The notes under the pieces: generated by a model | Told to the model about the DNA's origin: nothing | Database searches by the model: none | The model's input: only the letters and a program-made list of their open reading frames with translations | DNA from: JAEUMD01 sp964559355 | Lineage (GTDB): Bacteria > Pseudomonadota > Alphaproteobacteria > Rhizobiales > Hyphomicrobiaceae | Direction: 5' to 3' | Assembly: GCA_964559355.1 (NCBI GenBank) | Contig: CAZLHQ010000001.1 | Span: 66,298-130,297 of the forward strand | DNA length: 64,000 nucleotides | Made by a program: the position numbers and the translations under genes | Part shown: positions 43,476 to 52,322 of the stretch, piece by piece | How positions within the stretch are numbered: position 1 is the first letter of the stretch | How the letters are laid out: every line of letters starts with the position of its first letter

Positions 43476-44377
43476 GAGAGACCTTCGCGCACAGCTGTCC
43501 AATCGATTGCCGGGCCACTCGGGGAGCGCTGTGGATGCCACATGCTTGCGGTCAAGGCGTTGTCGCGTAGAAGCACGGCGAGCTCGGCAGCGCGGCGGTC
43601 GAGAATTGGGTCGAGCGCGGCCAGCTCGGCGGTCGGAATGCCGGGATGACACATGACGAGGTGCAACCGGCCGGGTGCGCGCGCGGCGGCATCGAAATCG
43701 GCGCTGACGTCGGCGGCTCCTGCCGCAAAGCTGGTGACGCCGGCAAAAGTGTCGTTGGTCGGAAATCCTGCTTTGCGAACAACGCTGGCGAAACCCGCAC
43801 TCAATGCAGAAAGCGTGATTGCCTTGCCCGCCGCCATGCCGCGGCTCAAGTGTGCTCGCACACGATCAGACGGTATACGCACGAGCGGCCTCACAGCGGA
43901 ATTTGCAAAGTTAGCCAGCAATGAGCTTCGCAAAGCGCTGCGTATGACGGGGAGAGCGTGCGCGTGCTGATGCCCATCAATGAAATCGGGCAAATAGCCG
44001 GTGGCATCTGCGAAGGCGTCGATCTGACGTGTGATCTCGGCAGAAATCTCTTCGCGGTCGAGCTGCCGCGACAGCGCTCTGTTGACGAGTGTGCCAATGG
44101 GAGGCAGCCCGCCTGCGGGCGCCAGTGTCGGCATGGCGCCGAGCGGCTCCCCGAGCGTCAGATTGATGTGCAGGCCAATTGCGATATCGCCACGTAGTGC
44201 GGCAAGCCGCGGGCCATCGTTGCGCCAGCGCGGCAGCGTGACGATGGCGCTGGTGCCCGAGATGCGGCGTTGGCTTGCCAGCTGCTCGATACCTGACGAC
44301 ACGCCGTCGGAGATTGCGAAATCATCGGCCACGAGCACGATCGCAGCCGCATCCATCTTGGGATGGCGCGCCGTCAT
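43472..44377 (-). CDS. ChbG/HpnK family polysaccharide/lipid deacetylase
   Basis: 301 residues. The YdjC-type fold is shown by IVLVADDFAISDGVSSGI (metal-binding Asp-Asp), IAIGLHINLTLGEPL (His), FIDGHQHAHALPVI (His cluster) and LHLVMCHPG. The HpnK branch deacetylates sugar groups, such as on hopanoids; ChbG acts on chito-oligosaccharides. The ATG at 44377 overlaps the GT2 stop (ATGA), and its own stop overlaps GtrA. The placement between a GtrB-like transferase and a GtrA flippase suggests removal of an N-acetyl group from a lipid-linked sugar; that is inference. Confidence 0.85.
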   Translation of the reverse strand: MTARHPKMDAAAIVLVADDFAISDGVSSGIEQLASQRRISGTSAIVTLPRWRNDGPRLAALRGDIAIGLHINLTLGEPLGAMPTLAPAGGLPPIGTLVNRALSRQLDREEISAEITRQIDAFADATGYLPDFIDGHQHAHALPVIRSALRSSLLANFANSAVRPLVRIPSDRVRAHLSRGMAAGKAITLSALSAGFASVVRKAGFPTNDTFAGVTSFAAGAADVSADFDAAARAPGRLHLVMCHPGIPTAELAALDPILDRRAAELAVLLRDNALTASMWHPQRSPSGPAIDWTAVREGLS

Positions 44378-45408
44378 GCGGGATGCCGGCCGGTGGGGAC
44401 GGCATCGCTGCTGCGGCGGATATCGCCGGTGACCGGTTCCAGTCCGACCGCCTCGCCGACGATGAACAGCGGGCGCGCCTTGACCTCCTCGTAGACCCGG
44501 CCGAGATATTCGCCGATCACGCCGAGCGAGATCAGCTGCACGCCGCCCAGGAACAAGATCGACACCATCAGCGTCGGGTAGCCGCGCACGGAATTGCCAT
44601 ACAACATGGTGTCGACGATGATGTAGAGGCCGAAGGCCAGCGCCAGCAGCGAGATGGCAAGGCCGAGGTAGGACCAGATCCGCAGCGGAATAGTGGTGAA
44701 CGAGGCGAGCCCATCGAGGGCAAAGTGCCATAGCTGTCTCGGCCGCCAGCGCGACTTGCCGACGTCTGGCCGCTCGGGAACGTCAAAGGGTACGCCGATC
44801 GACTTGAAGCCGATCCACGCATATAGCCCTTTGTTGAAGCGGGCGCGCTCGCCGAGCCGATTGAGGGCGGCAACTGCGCTCCGGCTCAGCAAGCGGAAGT
44901 CGCCCGCGTTCTCGTGCAGCCGCGTTCCCGAGAGCATCCGGAACGTGCGGTAGAAGATGCGCGCCAGAAATCGCCGCGTCGGGCTGTCGGCATCGCGGTC
45001 GAAGCGCTGCGCGTAGACGACGTCGTAGCCGTTGCGCCACTGCGCAACCAGCTTGGGGATCAACTCGGGCGGATGCTGCAGATCGCCGTCCATGATCACA
45101 ACAGCGTCGCCGCTGGCGTGGCGCAAGCCGGCGGCCACGGCAATCTCCTTGCCGAAATTGCGCGACAGCGACAGGGCCTTGATGCGCGCATTGCTTGCGT
45201 GGCGTTGTTTGAGGATTTCCAGTGTATCGTCAACCGAGCCGTCATCAATGGCAATGATCTCGAAGTCGAGGTCGGTCGATTCGAGCGCTGGCAGCAGGCG
45301 GGCGAGCAGCGCGTCGATGCCACGCGCCTCGTTCAGCATGGGTACGATCACGCTGAGGCGCTGCGCGGAATGCGGGCCTGTCGATGGTTCTTCTGAAACA
45401 CGGGTCAC
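44374..45408 (-). CDS. GT2 polyprenyl-phosphate sugar transferase (GtrB/ArnC-like)
   Basis: 344 residues. A GT-A domain has LSVIVPMLNEARGID, IIAIDDGSVDDTLEIL, LSRNFGKEIAVAAGL and VVIMDGDLQHPPELIPKL (DxD and QHP motifs). It is followed by an amphipathic stretch and two transmembrane helices (YLGLAISLLALAFGLYIIVD, LMVSILFLGGVQLISLGVIG), then GEYLGRVYEEVKARPLF. This is the usual layout of undecaprenyl-phosphate glucosyl or GlcNAc-type transferases. The GTG at 45408 has GGAG 6 bp upstream. First gene of the GtrB-HpnK-GtrA operon. Confidence 0.9.
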   Translation of the reverse strand: MTRVSEEPSTGPHSAQRLSVIVPMLNEARGIDALLARLLPALESTDLDFEIIAIDDGSVDDTLEILKQRHASNARIKALSLSRNFGKEIAVAAGLRHASGDAVVIMDGDLQHPPELIPKLVAQWRNGYDVVYAQRFDRDADSPTRRFLARIFYRTFRMLSGTRLHENAGDFRLLSRSAVAALNRLGERARFNKGLYAWIGFKSIGVPFDVPERPDVGKSRWRPRQLWHFALDGLASFTTIPLRIWSYLGLAISLLALAFGLYIIVDTMLYGNSVRGYPTLMVSILFLGGVQLISLGVIGEYLGRVYEEVKARPLFIVGEAVGLEPVTGDIRRSSDAVPTGRHPA

Positions 45409-45717
45409 GGATCACTCCACCGCGTGCCCGCGCTCGCAGCCCAGGCTCCACGTTGAACAAGAAGGTCACACGTTCCGATACTCTTTCTGCTTGCCATGCG
45501 TCCAGGGCGGAAATAGGGGTTCGTCAATAAGCTGCGCGGCGGGCCGCACTGCAGGATGAAACGGCGGCCAATATCAGCTTTCCACAGTAGAGCATTTCAA
45601 AATCAAGGTTATTACTCCGCAGAGGTGTTAGTAGGGCGTCGCATGCTGTTGGGGGGCGGACGGCGAGCGGGCGCTGGATCGTGGGGCACAAGACCGTTGG
45701 ACACGAGGGAGTGAGAC
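45409..45717. other. Divergent promoter region between GtrB operon and ugd
   Basis: 309 bp without a supported gene, AT-rich around 45585-45630. Promoters of both polysaccharide units should lie here, so they might share regulation. No clear operator palindrome was seen. Confidence 0.45.
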
Positions 45718-47028
45718 GTGAACATCTGCATGATTGGCGCCGGCTATGTCGGCTTGGTTTCGGCTGCATGCTTCTCGGAATTCGGCTGGACGGTAACGTG
45801 CGTCGACAAGGATCCGCAGCGTCTCGCCATGCTGAACGAGGGCCATTCGCCGATCTATGAGCCGGGTCTCGACGACATCATCGCACGCAACAAGCGCGCC
45901 GGGCGCTTGACGTTTTCGGGTGAACTTGCGGCGGCGGTCAAGGCGGCCGACATCGTTTTTCTGGCGGTCGGCACACCGATGCGCCGCGGTGATGGCTACG
46001 CCGATCTCTCTTATGTCTACGCCGCCGTGGAGGAAATTGCGCCGCATCTCGATGGCTTCACGGTCATCACCACCAAATCGACCGTTCCGGTCGGCACCAG
46101 CCGCGAGATCGAGCGGCGGCTGAAGGCGATCCGGCCGGATGCCGACTATGCGGTTTGCTCCAATCCCGAGTTTTTGCGCGAAGGTTCCGCAATCCAGGAT
46201 TTCACGCATCCCGATCGGGTGCTGGTCGGCACCGACAGCCGGCGCGCCAAGGAGGTGATGGAGCGGCTCTATAAACCGCTGTCACTGCGCAATGCGCCGG
46301 TCATCTTCGTGTCGCGCGAATCGGCGGAACTCGCGAAATATGCGGCGAATGCGTTTCTCGCGCTCAAGATCAGCTTCATCAACGAAATTGCCGATCTTTG
46401 CGAGGAAGTGGGCGCCGACGTGCAGGAGGTGGCCAATGCGATCGGCAAGGACCGGCGTATCGGCGACAAGTTCCTGCATCCGGGGCCGGGCTTCGGTGGC
46501 TCGTGCTTCCCCAAGGACGTTTCGGCGTTGATCCGCACGGCGCGCGAGACCAAAACTCCGCTGTCGATCATCGAGCAAGTGCAGCGCGTCAACGATGAAC
46601 GCAAGATCGCCATGGCGAGCCGCATCGAGCACGCGGCCGACGGCACGTTACGCGACAAGACGGTCGCGGTGCTCGGCGTCACGTTCAAGCCCAACACCGA
46701 CGATATGCGCGATGCGCCGAGCCTTGTCATCGTGCCGATGCTGCAGGAACGCGAGGCGATCGTGCGTGTGTGTGATCCGGAAGGACGCAAGCAGGCCGAG
46801 CCGCTGCTGCCGGGCGTCACCTGGTGCGCGAACGCCATGGAAGCGGCCGAGGGTGCCGACGTTCTGGTCGTGCTGACGGAATGGAACGAGTATCGTGCGC
46901 TCGGTCTCGCAGCCGTCAAAGCCCGCATGCGCGGTGACGTGCTGGTCGATCTGCGCAACATATTTCAGCCGAAAGCGGCCGCAGATGCGGGGTTGCGTTA
47001 CACGGGCGTCGGCCGCGGCAACGCCTGA
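45718..47028 (+). CDS. ugd: UDP-glucose 6-dehydrogenase
   Basis: 436 residues, full length. NAD-binding ICMIGAGYVGLVSAACFSE, then TTKSTVPVGTSREIE, CSNPEFLREGSAIQDF, ELAKYAANAFLALKISFINE, the catalytic Cys at about 263 in GFGGSCFPKD, and LGVTFKPNTDDMRDAPS. It makes UDP-glucuronate for surface polysaccharide or lipid. The start is a GTG with GGGAG 6 bp upstream. It is divergent from the GtrB operon. Confidence 0.93.
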   Translation: MNICMIGAGYVGLVSAACFSEFGWTVTCVDKDPQRLAMLNEGHSPIYEPGLDDIIARNKRAGRLTFSGELAAAVKAADIVFLAVGTPMRRGDGYADLSYVYAAVEEIAPHLDGFTVITTKSTVPVGTSREIERRLKAIRPDADYAVCSNPEFLREGSAIQDFTHPDRVLVGTDSRRAKEVMERLYKPLSLRNAPVIFVSRESAELAKYAANAFLALKISFINEIADLCEEVGADVQEVANAIGKDRRIGDKFLHPGPGFGGSCFPKDVSALIRTARETKTPLSIIEQVQRVNDERKIAMASRIEHAADGTLRDKTVAVLGVTFKPNTDDMRDAPSLVIVPMLQEREAIVRVCDPEGRKQAEPLLPGVTWCANAMEAAEGADVLVVLTEWNEYRALGLAAVKARMRGDVLVDLRNIFQPKAAADAGLRYTGVGRGNA

Positions 47029-47049
47029 TCGGCAGCCGCCCGCACTGCC

Positions 47050-47604
47050 TCAGGCCTTTTTGGCGGCAGCGTCGGCGACGCCGAGCTCGACCACCTTTTC
47101 CTGGCCGTTGGTGTCGCGCACGCGGATCTTTGCCTTCGTTCCTTTGAACTTGGCCTTGACCAGCTGTTCGAGGAGCGAGGTGAGGGCACGCCGGTCGCCG
47201 GCCGCGACGACAACCCACGGAATCGAGCCGCTGCGCCAATCCTTGGGATCCAGGCGTGGGCTCGGCGTGCCGACATCGGACAGTCGCTTGTCGACCTCGT
47301 CGGAAACCATCGCCCATAACACGATCGCCACCGGCGCGACGATGCCGGTTTCGGCGTGATGACCCTCGGCGATGGCAAACTGATCGGCGGCGAGCGGCGG
47401 CCCGACCAGCCATTCCAGGTCGCCGATCGTGGCGTTGCGGAAGTCTGGCGCGCGCATCAACACCGAAACGATGCCGCCGAGCCCCGCGGCAATGGCGCGC
47501 GAGCGGGCGACAGCGTCCTTGGAGGGCTTGCCGCCCGATTTGCTTGCGCCGGTCGCTAGCGGGGGCAGCGTCTTGCCTGCGTCGCGGGGCGGGGAATTGG
47601 TCAT
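47050..47604 (-). CDS. HlyC/RtxC-like toxin-activating acyltransferase homologue, catalytic residues apparently replaced
   Basis: 184 residues. After a 40-residue polar leader the family fold is recognisable: IGDLEWLVGPPLAADQFAI, APVAIVLWAMVSDEVDKRL, RLDPKDWRSGSIPWVVV and the end KAKIRVRD. HlyC proteins use acyl-ACP to acylate lysines of RTX toxins with a His-Asp pair. Lined up by eye with E. coli HlyC, His23 (PLHRNW) corresponds to Phe55 (PDFRNA), and Asp92 (WFID) to Val133 (WVVV). So it may not catalyse the classic reaction. The nearest RTX protein, a serralysin, lies 36 kb away, and such proteases are not known to be acylated. The start lacks a good ribosome site. It converges on ugd with 21 bp between. 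Confidence 0.7.
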   Translation of the reverse strand: MTNSPPRDAGKTLPPLATGASKSGGKPSKDAVARSRAIAAGLGGIVSVLMRAPDFRNATIGDLEWLVGPPLAADQFAIAEGHHAETGIVAPVAIVLWAMVSDEVDKRLSDVGTPSPRLDPKDWRSGSIPWVVVAAGDRRALTSLLEQLVKAKFKGTKAKIRVRDTNGQEKVVELGVADAAAKKA

Positions 47605-47850
47605 CTTGGAGGTTCCATGCGAAAGGGGGGGGCCGACGGTGGTTCGCACCGCATGCTGGCGCCCGGTGAAGGGAGGCACGATATCGGCAACGCGATCAAA
47701 AGCAAATCGCTTGCGCATGCCGTTGAATGTCAAATGATGGTTCATGTGAAATATCTGGTGCATGACTGCTCTTGCGACGGCTACAGCCGCGAGGAGCCGA
47801 CGCGCTATTGGGGCCGCGAAACTGGGCGACTTGGGGTGAGAGACGGGTTG

Positions 47851-50340
47851 ATGCGATGTGACGAGCCTCTGCCGATCGATGCCGTGCTCGGCACGCTTGA
47901 TGCCGCGCTTGCCACCGGTCGCAACGCCGTTCTGATTGCGCCGCCCGGTGCCGGCAAGACGACTCGTGTGCCGCTGGCCCTGCTTTCGGCGCCATGGCGG
48001 GGCGATGGCAAGCTCCTCGTGCTCGAGCCGCGCCGCCTTGCAGCGCGCAACGCCGCCGAGCGGATGGCGGCGACATTGGGTGAGCGTGTTGGCGCCCGTG
48101 TCGGTCTGCGGGCGCGGCTCGCCTCCAAGGTCAGTCGCGACACCCGCATTGAGGTTATCACAGAGGGCGTTTTTACGCGCATGATCCTCGATGATCCCGA
48201 GTTGCAGGGTGTCGCCGGTGTTCTGTTCGACGAATTCCACGAGCGCTCGCTGGATGCCGATTTCAGTTTGGCGTTGGCGCTCGATTGCCAGCGTGGCCTG
48301 CGTCCGGAGCTGCGCCTTCTCGTCATGTCGGCGACGCTCGAAGGCGCGAGCGTGGCGGCATTGCTCGGCAATGCTCCGGTGATCGAGACGCACGGACGCT
48401 CGTTTGCGGTCGAGACACGCTACGTCGGTCGAGACACGGCGCGCCGCATCGAGGACGAGATGGCCGAGTGTATCGTGCGGGCGATGGCTGCCGAGCCTGG
48501 GTCGGTGCTGGCTTTTCTGCCGGGACAGGGTGAAATCCGCCGACTTGCCGAGCGGCTCGAGGAGAGGATCGCAAGCCCGCAGGTCATCATCGCCCCCCTT
48601 TATGGCGCCATGGACGCCGCCGCGCAGGATCGCGCCATTGCACCGCCGCCTGCCGGCACCCGCAAGGTGGTTCTGGCGACATCGATTGCGGAAACTTCGC
48701 TGACCATCGACGGCGTGCGTATCGTCATCGATAGCGGCTTGGCGCGTGTTCCGCGTTTCGAGCCCGACATCGGTGTGACACGGCTGGAGACTGTGCGGGT
48801 TTCGCGAGCCGGTGCCGATCAACGCCGCGGCCGTGCGGGGCGCACCGAAGCCGGTGTGTGCTATCGCATGTGGGACGAGCCGCAAACACAGGCTCTGCAG
48901 CCCTTCGCCGAGCCCGAGATCAAGTCCGCCGATCTTGCCGGGCTGATGCTTGATTGCGCCGAGTGGGGTGCGACCAACCCGGCGGCATTGTCCTGGCTCG
49001 ATCCCCCGCCCAGGGCAGCGCTGTCAGTGGCGACCGAGGAACTGCAGGCGCTGGCTGCCATCGATGAGGGCAATCGCATCACCGCCCACGGCAGGTTGCT
49101 GCGGTCCTTGCCGTTGCCGCCACGGCTGGCGGCGATGATGGTGGCCGCCGCAGCAAGGGGCGAGGCTGCACTTGCCGGCGAAATCGCCGCCGTGTTGGTC
49201 GAGCGCGGCATTGGCGGCAGCGATACCGACATCGAGCGCCGCATCGAGGCGTTCCGCCGTGACCGCTCGCGCCGCAGCACGGATATGCGGCGTCTGGTGC
49301 AAAATTGGACGCAACTCGTCACGACGGCGGGCAAGAACTCGGACGCCGCCGATGCGATCGATTCGCCGGTGTCGCCATTGATTTCGTGTCTTGCCGCTGC
49401 TTATCCCGAACGCATCGCCAAGGCGCGCGGCCTGCCCGGTCAGTTCCTGCTCGCCAACGGCCGCGCTGCTGCCATCGAGGCAACCGACGCCTTGGCGCGC
49501 TCGCCTTTCCTGGTAGTCGCCGAAATGCAGGGGAGTGCTGCGCGCACGCGCATCCTGCTGGCGGCCGCAGCCAGCGAGCGCGATATCCTGGCTGTCGCCA
49601 AACATCGCATCGTTGCGCGTGACGATTGCGTCTACGACAAGGCGTCGGGTGCGGTGCGTGCGCGCCGCTCAGTGCGTCTGGATGCAATTGTGCTGTCGTC
49701 GGAGCCGCGGGCCATCCGGTCGGACGAAGATGTTTCGGCAGCGCTGGCGCGTGGTGCGGCCGAGCACGGCATCGATCGGCTGCCATGGACGCGCCAGCAG
49801 ATCCAGTTGCGCGATCGCATCGCATTCTTGCGCGCAGCCGAGGGGGATGAATGGCCCGACGTTTCAGATGCCGTGTTGGCAGCCTCAGCCGAGCGGTGGC
49901 TAGCGCCGTTCACAGGGCGCAAGACGAGGCTTTCGGAGATCACATCGGGCGATCTGGGACAGGCGCTCGATGCGCTGCTGACTTATGACCTGCGCAAGCG
50001 GCTCGACGTCGACGCTCCGACGCATTTCGAGGCGCCGACGGGAAATCGCCATCCCATCGACTATGAGGGTGCGGGCGCGCCGCGCCTGGCTATCCGCGTG
50101 CAAGAGCTGTTTGGTTTGAAGGAACATCCATCAATCGCGGCCGGTCGGTTGCCGTTGACGCTGGAGCTGTTGTCGCCCGCGCACCGGCCAATTCAGGTGA
50201 CGCGCGACTTGCCCGGATTCTGGCATGGGTCCTGGGCCGATGTGCGCGCCGATATGCGCGGCCGATATCCCAAGCATGTGTGGCCTGAGCATCCCGCATC
50301 CGCACTGCCGACAGCACGCGCCAAGCCGCGCAAGGCTTAA
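47851..50340 (+). CDS. hrpB: ATP-dependent RNA helicase HrpB
   Basis: 829 residues, family length. DEAH-type motifs are NAVLIAPPGAGKTTRVPLAL (motif I), LVLEPRRLAARNAAERMA (Ia), GVLFDEFHERSLDADF (II, DEFH), LLVMSATLEG (III), VLATSIAETSLTIDGV (V) and QRRGRAGRTEAGVCYRMW (VI). The HrpB-specific C-terminal region (PTHFEAPTGNRHPIDY, HPASALPTARAKPRK) is complete. Its biological role is poorly defined. The frame is open to 47617, but the N-terminus conserved in the family starts at about 47851. It is divergent from the HlyC-like gene. Confidence 0.92.
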   Translation: MRCDEPLPIDAVLGTLDAALATGRNAVLIAPPGAGKTTRVPLALLSAPWRGDGKLLVLEPRRLAARNAAERMAATLGERVGARVGLRARLASKVSRDTRIEVITEGVFTRMILDDPELQGVAGVLFDEFHERSLDADFSLALALDCQRGLRPELRLLVMSATLEGASVAALLGNAPVIETHGRSFAVETRYVGRDTARRIEDEMAECIVRAMAAEPGSVLAFLPGQGEIRRLAERLEERIASPQVIIAPLYGAMDAAAQDRAIAPPPAGTRKVVLATSIAETSLTIDGVRIVIDSGLARVPRFEPDIGVTRLETVRVSRAGADQRRGRAGRTEAGVCYRMWDEPQTQALQPFAEPEIKSADLAGLMLDCAEWGATNPAALSWLDPPPRAALSVATEELQALAAIDEGNRITAHGRLLRSLPLPPRLAAMMVAAAARGEAALAGEIAAVLVERGIGGSDTDIERRIEAFRRDRSRRSTDMRRLVQNWTQLVTTAGKNSDAADAIDSPVSPLISCLAAAYPERIAKARGLPGQFLLANGRAAAIEATDALARSPFLVVAEMQGSAARTRILLAAAASERDILAVAKHRIVARDDCVYDKASGAVRARRSVRLDAIVLSSEPRAIRSDEDVSAALARGAAEHGIDRLPWTRQQIQLRDRIAFLRAAEGDEWPDVSDAVLAASAERWLAPFTGRKTRLSEITSGDLGQALDALLTYDLRKRLDVDAPTHFEAPTGNRHPIDYEGAGAPRLAIRVQELFGLKEHPSIAAGRLPLTLELLSPAHRPIQVTRDLPGFWHGSWADVRADMRGRYPKHVWPEHPASALPTARAKPRKA

Positions 50341-50353
50341 AGGCTGACCAGTC

Positions 50354-51004
50354 TCACCGCTTCGCGGCAGCGGTGAGGTCGATCGGCGCCGGGGTCACGG
50401 GTACCAGTTGACGTTCCCAGTCGCGCCAGCCGTCGGTGCCTTCGGGAAACCAGAAGAGGCGCGTGTAGCCGAGTGCGGCGATGCGTTTCATCGCGTTCCA
50501 CGACATCCAGCAATCCGCCGAGCAGAAGATGATGATTGCGCGCGCCATGTCTCCGCCCGACAGGCGTTTCAATTGGCCTTCCAGAAATGCGGCGACATTG
50601 GTGTCGATAACGCCGCGCCCGACCTCGGGAAGCCATACCGCGCCCGGCAAAGTCAGATGCGGCTTGTTGCTGCGCCATGCGCCGGTCTCGGGGTCATAGC
50701 CGGCGCCTGTAATCGGCGAGACATCGATCAGGAGCGCGCGATCTTGGGTTACGAGCCGGTCGATGGCGTCGATCCAGATGCGCTCGCCGGCAGGCGGTGT
50801 TTCAGGTACTGGGGCTTGATAGCGCTCGATGCGATATCCGGTTGCGGGATCGATGTGTTGCTGCACGGGGTCTGCCAGTGCGCAGCTTGTGCCGCATGCG
50901 AAGGCCAATGTCAGCGCGGCCAAGCACGCGAAAGCCTGCCCGGAGCGATGCGGTCGCCGGCAATGCCCAGTCGACCGGCAGATGCGCGCGTGCTCTGCTT
51001 TCAT
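50354..51004 (-). CDS. PQQ-dependent catabolism-associated CXXCW protein (TIGR03865)
   Basis: 216 residues. A twin-basic N-terminus and hydrophobic signal (AFACLAALTLAFACGTSCALA) lead to a rhodanese-like fold. LLIDVSPITGAGYDP and LPGAVWLPEVGRG lead to the name-giving motif IIFCSADCWMSWNAMKRI (Cys-x-x-Cys-Trp). Predicted periplasmic; the family goes with quinoprotein alcohol dehydrogenase loci and its reaction is unknown. It is the second gene of a minus-strand pair with the beta-propeller protein (44 bp between) and converges with hrpB. Confidence 0.9.
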   Translation of the reverse strand: MKAEHARICRSTGHCRRPHRSGQAFACLAALTLAFACGTSCALADPVQQHIDPATGYRIERYQAPVPETPPAGERIWIDAIDRLVTQDRALLIDVSPITGAGYDPETGAWRSNKPHLTLPGAVWLPEVGRGVIDTNVAAFLEGQLKRLSGGDMARAIIIFCSADCWMSWNAMKRIAALGYTRLFWFPEGTDGWRDWERQLVPVTPAPIDLTAAAKR

Positions 51005-51048
51005 CTCCTGCCCGTCAGATGCTGTGCGCTGTGCGGCTCATGTGCGGC

Positions 51049-52026
51049 TCAAGGCTTCGACGGCTTGATGGCGACACCCCAAGGGTAGCGACCAACCGTG
51101 ATCGACTTGGTAGCGGCGAGCCTGGCCACGTCGATCACCGTGACGTCGTTGGAGACGCCGTTGGTCGTGTACAGCATATCCTGTTCCGGCGTCAGCTCCA
51201 TGTGCCAAACGCGCTGGCCGACAAGGATGTACTTTATCACCTCGTGCGTGGTCGTATCGATGACGGCAATGCGGTTGGCGGGCCCGAGCGCGACAAACGC
51301 GCGGCGGCCGTCCTTGGTGAAACGCAGTCCGACCGGCTGTATTGTGTCGGCGCGCACGCCTGAAATGGTGAAGCCGATCGTCTTGTTTACCTTGCGGGTG
51401 GCGACGTCGATGACGGCGACGGTGCCGCCGATTTCGGATGTGACCCAAAGGTGGCGTCCGTCGTGCGTGAATTCGGCGTGACGCGGCCGCTGATCGACGA
51501 GCACGTTGTCGATCACCTGAAACGTCTTGGTGTCGATGAAGTGCGCCATGTTGGTGGTTTCGGAGGTTGTTATCGCCAGCGCGTTATCGGGCGAGATGGC
51601 AATGCCCTCAGGCTCGATGCCGACATCGACCTGCCGGATCACCTTGCGCGTTTCAAGGTCGATGATCGTGGTGACGGCATTGTCTTCGTTGGCGATGTAG
51701 AGGCGCTTGTTGTCAGGCGAGACTGCGAACTGCTCAGGGTCGTCACCGGAGGGAAGATCGTAGAGATGCTTGTCGGTGGCCGCGTCATAGACCTGCACGG
51801 CATCGCTGTCGCTGGCGCATACGAAAAACTGTTTGTAGTCACGCGAGAAGGTGATGCCGCGCGGACGTTGGCCGACCTTGATCGTGCGCACGACTGCCTG
51901 CGTGGTGCTGTCGATGACCGAGACCGTGTTGTCCTTTTCGTTGGAAACGTAGACCTCGTGCGCAGAGGTGGGACGTGGCCACGCCAGCAGCAGGACCACA
52001 AACAGTTGGACGGCCAATCTCGGCAT
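51049..52026 (-). CDS. PQQ-dependent catabolism-associated beta-propeller protein (TIGR03866)
   Basis: 325 residues. The signal peptide LFVVLLLAWPRPTSA is followed by seven YVTN-type blades, for example VYVSNEKDNTVSVIDSTT, VVRTIKVGQRPRGITFS, LYIANEDNAVTTIIDLET and VAFVALGPANRIAVIDTT-like repeats. A propeller of about 42 residues per blade fits the length. Periplasmic, function unknown; always near PQQ alcohol dehydrogenases. GGAGGA lies 12 bp before the ATG. It is divergent from the cytochrome gene across a 296-bp regulatory region. Confidence 0.9.
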   Translation of the reverse strand: MPRLAVQLFVVLLLAWPRPTSAHEVYVSNEKDNTVSVIDSTTQAVVRTIKVGQRPRGITFSRDYKQFFVCASDSDAVQVYDAATDKHLYDLPSGDDPEQFAVSPDNKRLYIANEDNAVTTIIDLETRKVIRQVDVGIEPEGIAISPDNALAITTSETTNMAHFIDTKTFQVIDNVLVDQRPRHAEFTHDGRHLWVTSEIGGTVAVIDVATRKVNKTIGFTISGVRADTIQPVGLRFTKDGRRAFVALGPANRIAVIDTTTHEVIKYILVGQRVWHMELTPEQDMLYTTNGVSNDVTVIDVARLAATKSITVGRYPWGVAIKPSKP

Positions 52027-52140
52027 CGTTGCAAGCGTTCCTCCACGAAGGATCGTGACAGCCGATCTCTTGAGATGATTGGCCCTTCCGGGAAATGGCG
52101 GGCAAGCGACACTAGATTTCGCAGGCGGAGCACCCTACTG

Positions 52141-52157
52141 TACTATGGTACATAGTA
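52141..52157. promoter_or_regulatory. 17-bp palindrome in the divergent quinoprotein promoter region
   Basis: TACTATG and CATAGTA are perfect 7-bp arms around GTA. It lies 115 bp upstream of the beta-propeller start and 166 bp upstream of the cytochrome start, a natural place for an operator serving both. The left arm (TGTACTAT) recurs in the 12-bp motif upstream of the alcohol dehydrogenase. Confidence 0.6.
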
Positions 52158-52232
52158 ACACTGATGTGGATTGCCAAGTCCAATGCCCGTGTTGGATGTT
52201 GGGCGGCGCCTTGGTACTGCGCCGGTCTATGC

Positions 52233-52244
52233 ACTATTTGGCAA
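52233..52244 (+). promoter_or_regulatory. Shared 12-bp upstream motif, copy 1 (cytochrome gene)
   Basis: ACTATTTGGCAA, 79 bp before the cytochrome start. The identical 12 bases occur 112 bp before the alcohol dehydrogenase start. Both are followed by AT-rich sequence. It may be an activator site or part of a promoter. Confidence 0.5.
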
Positions 52245-52322
52245 TTTTGAAGCATGCGCGCGCTCGACTATCGTTCCCGTCAACCAAGAAGCAAGATCCC
52301 CCACATGGAAACGCGGAGTGCC

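Noticed and set aside
47605..48885. Upstream extension of the HlyC-like gene to a 611-residue frame
   Set aside because: The extra sequence is antisense to hrpB and has no protein-like pattern; only the last 184 residues match a family.
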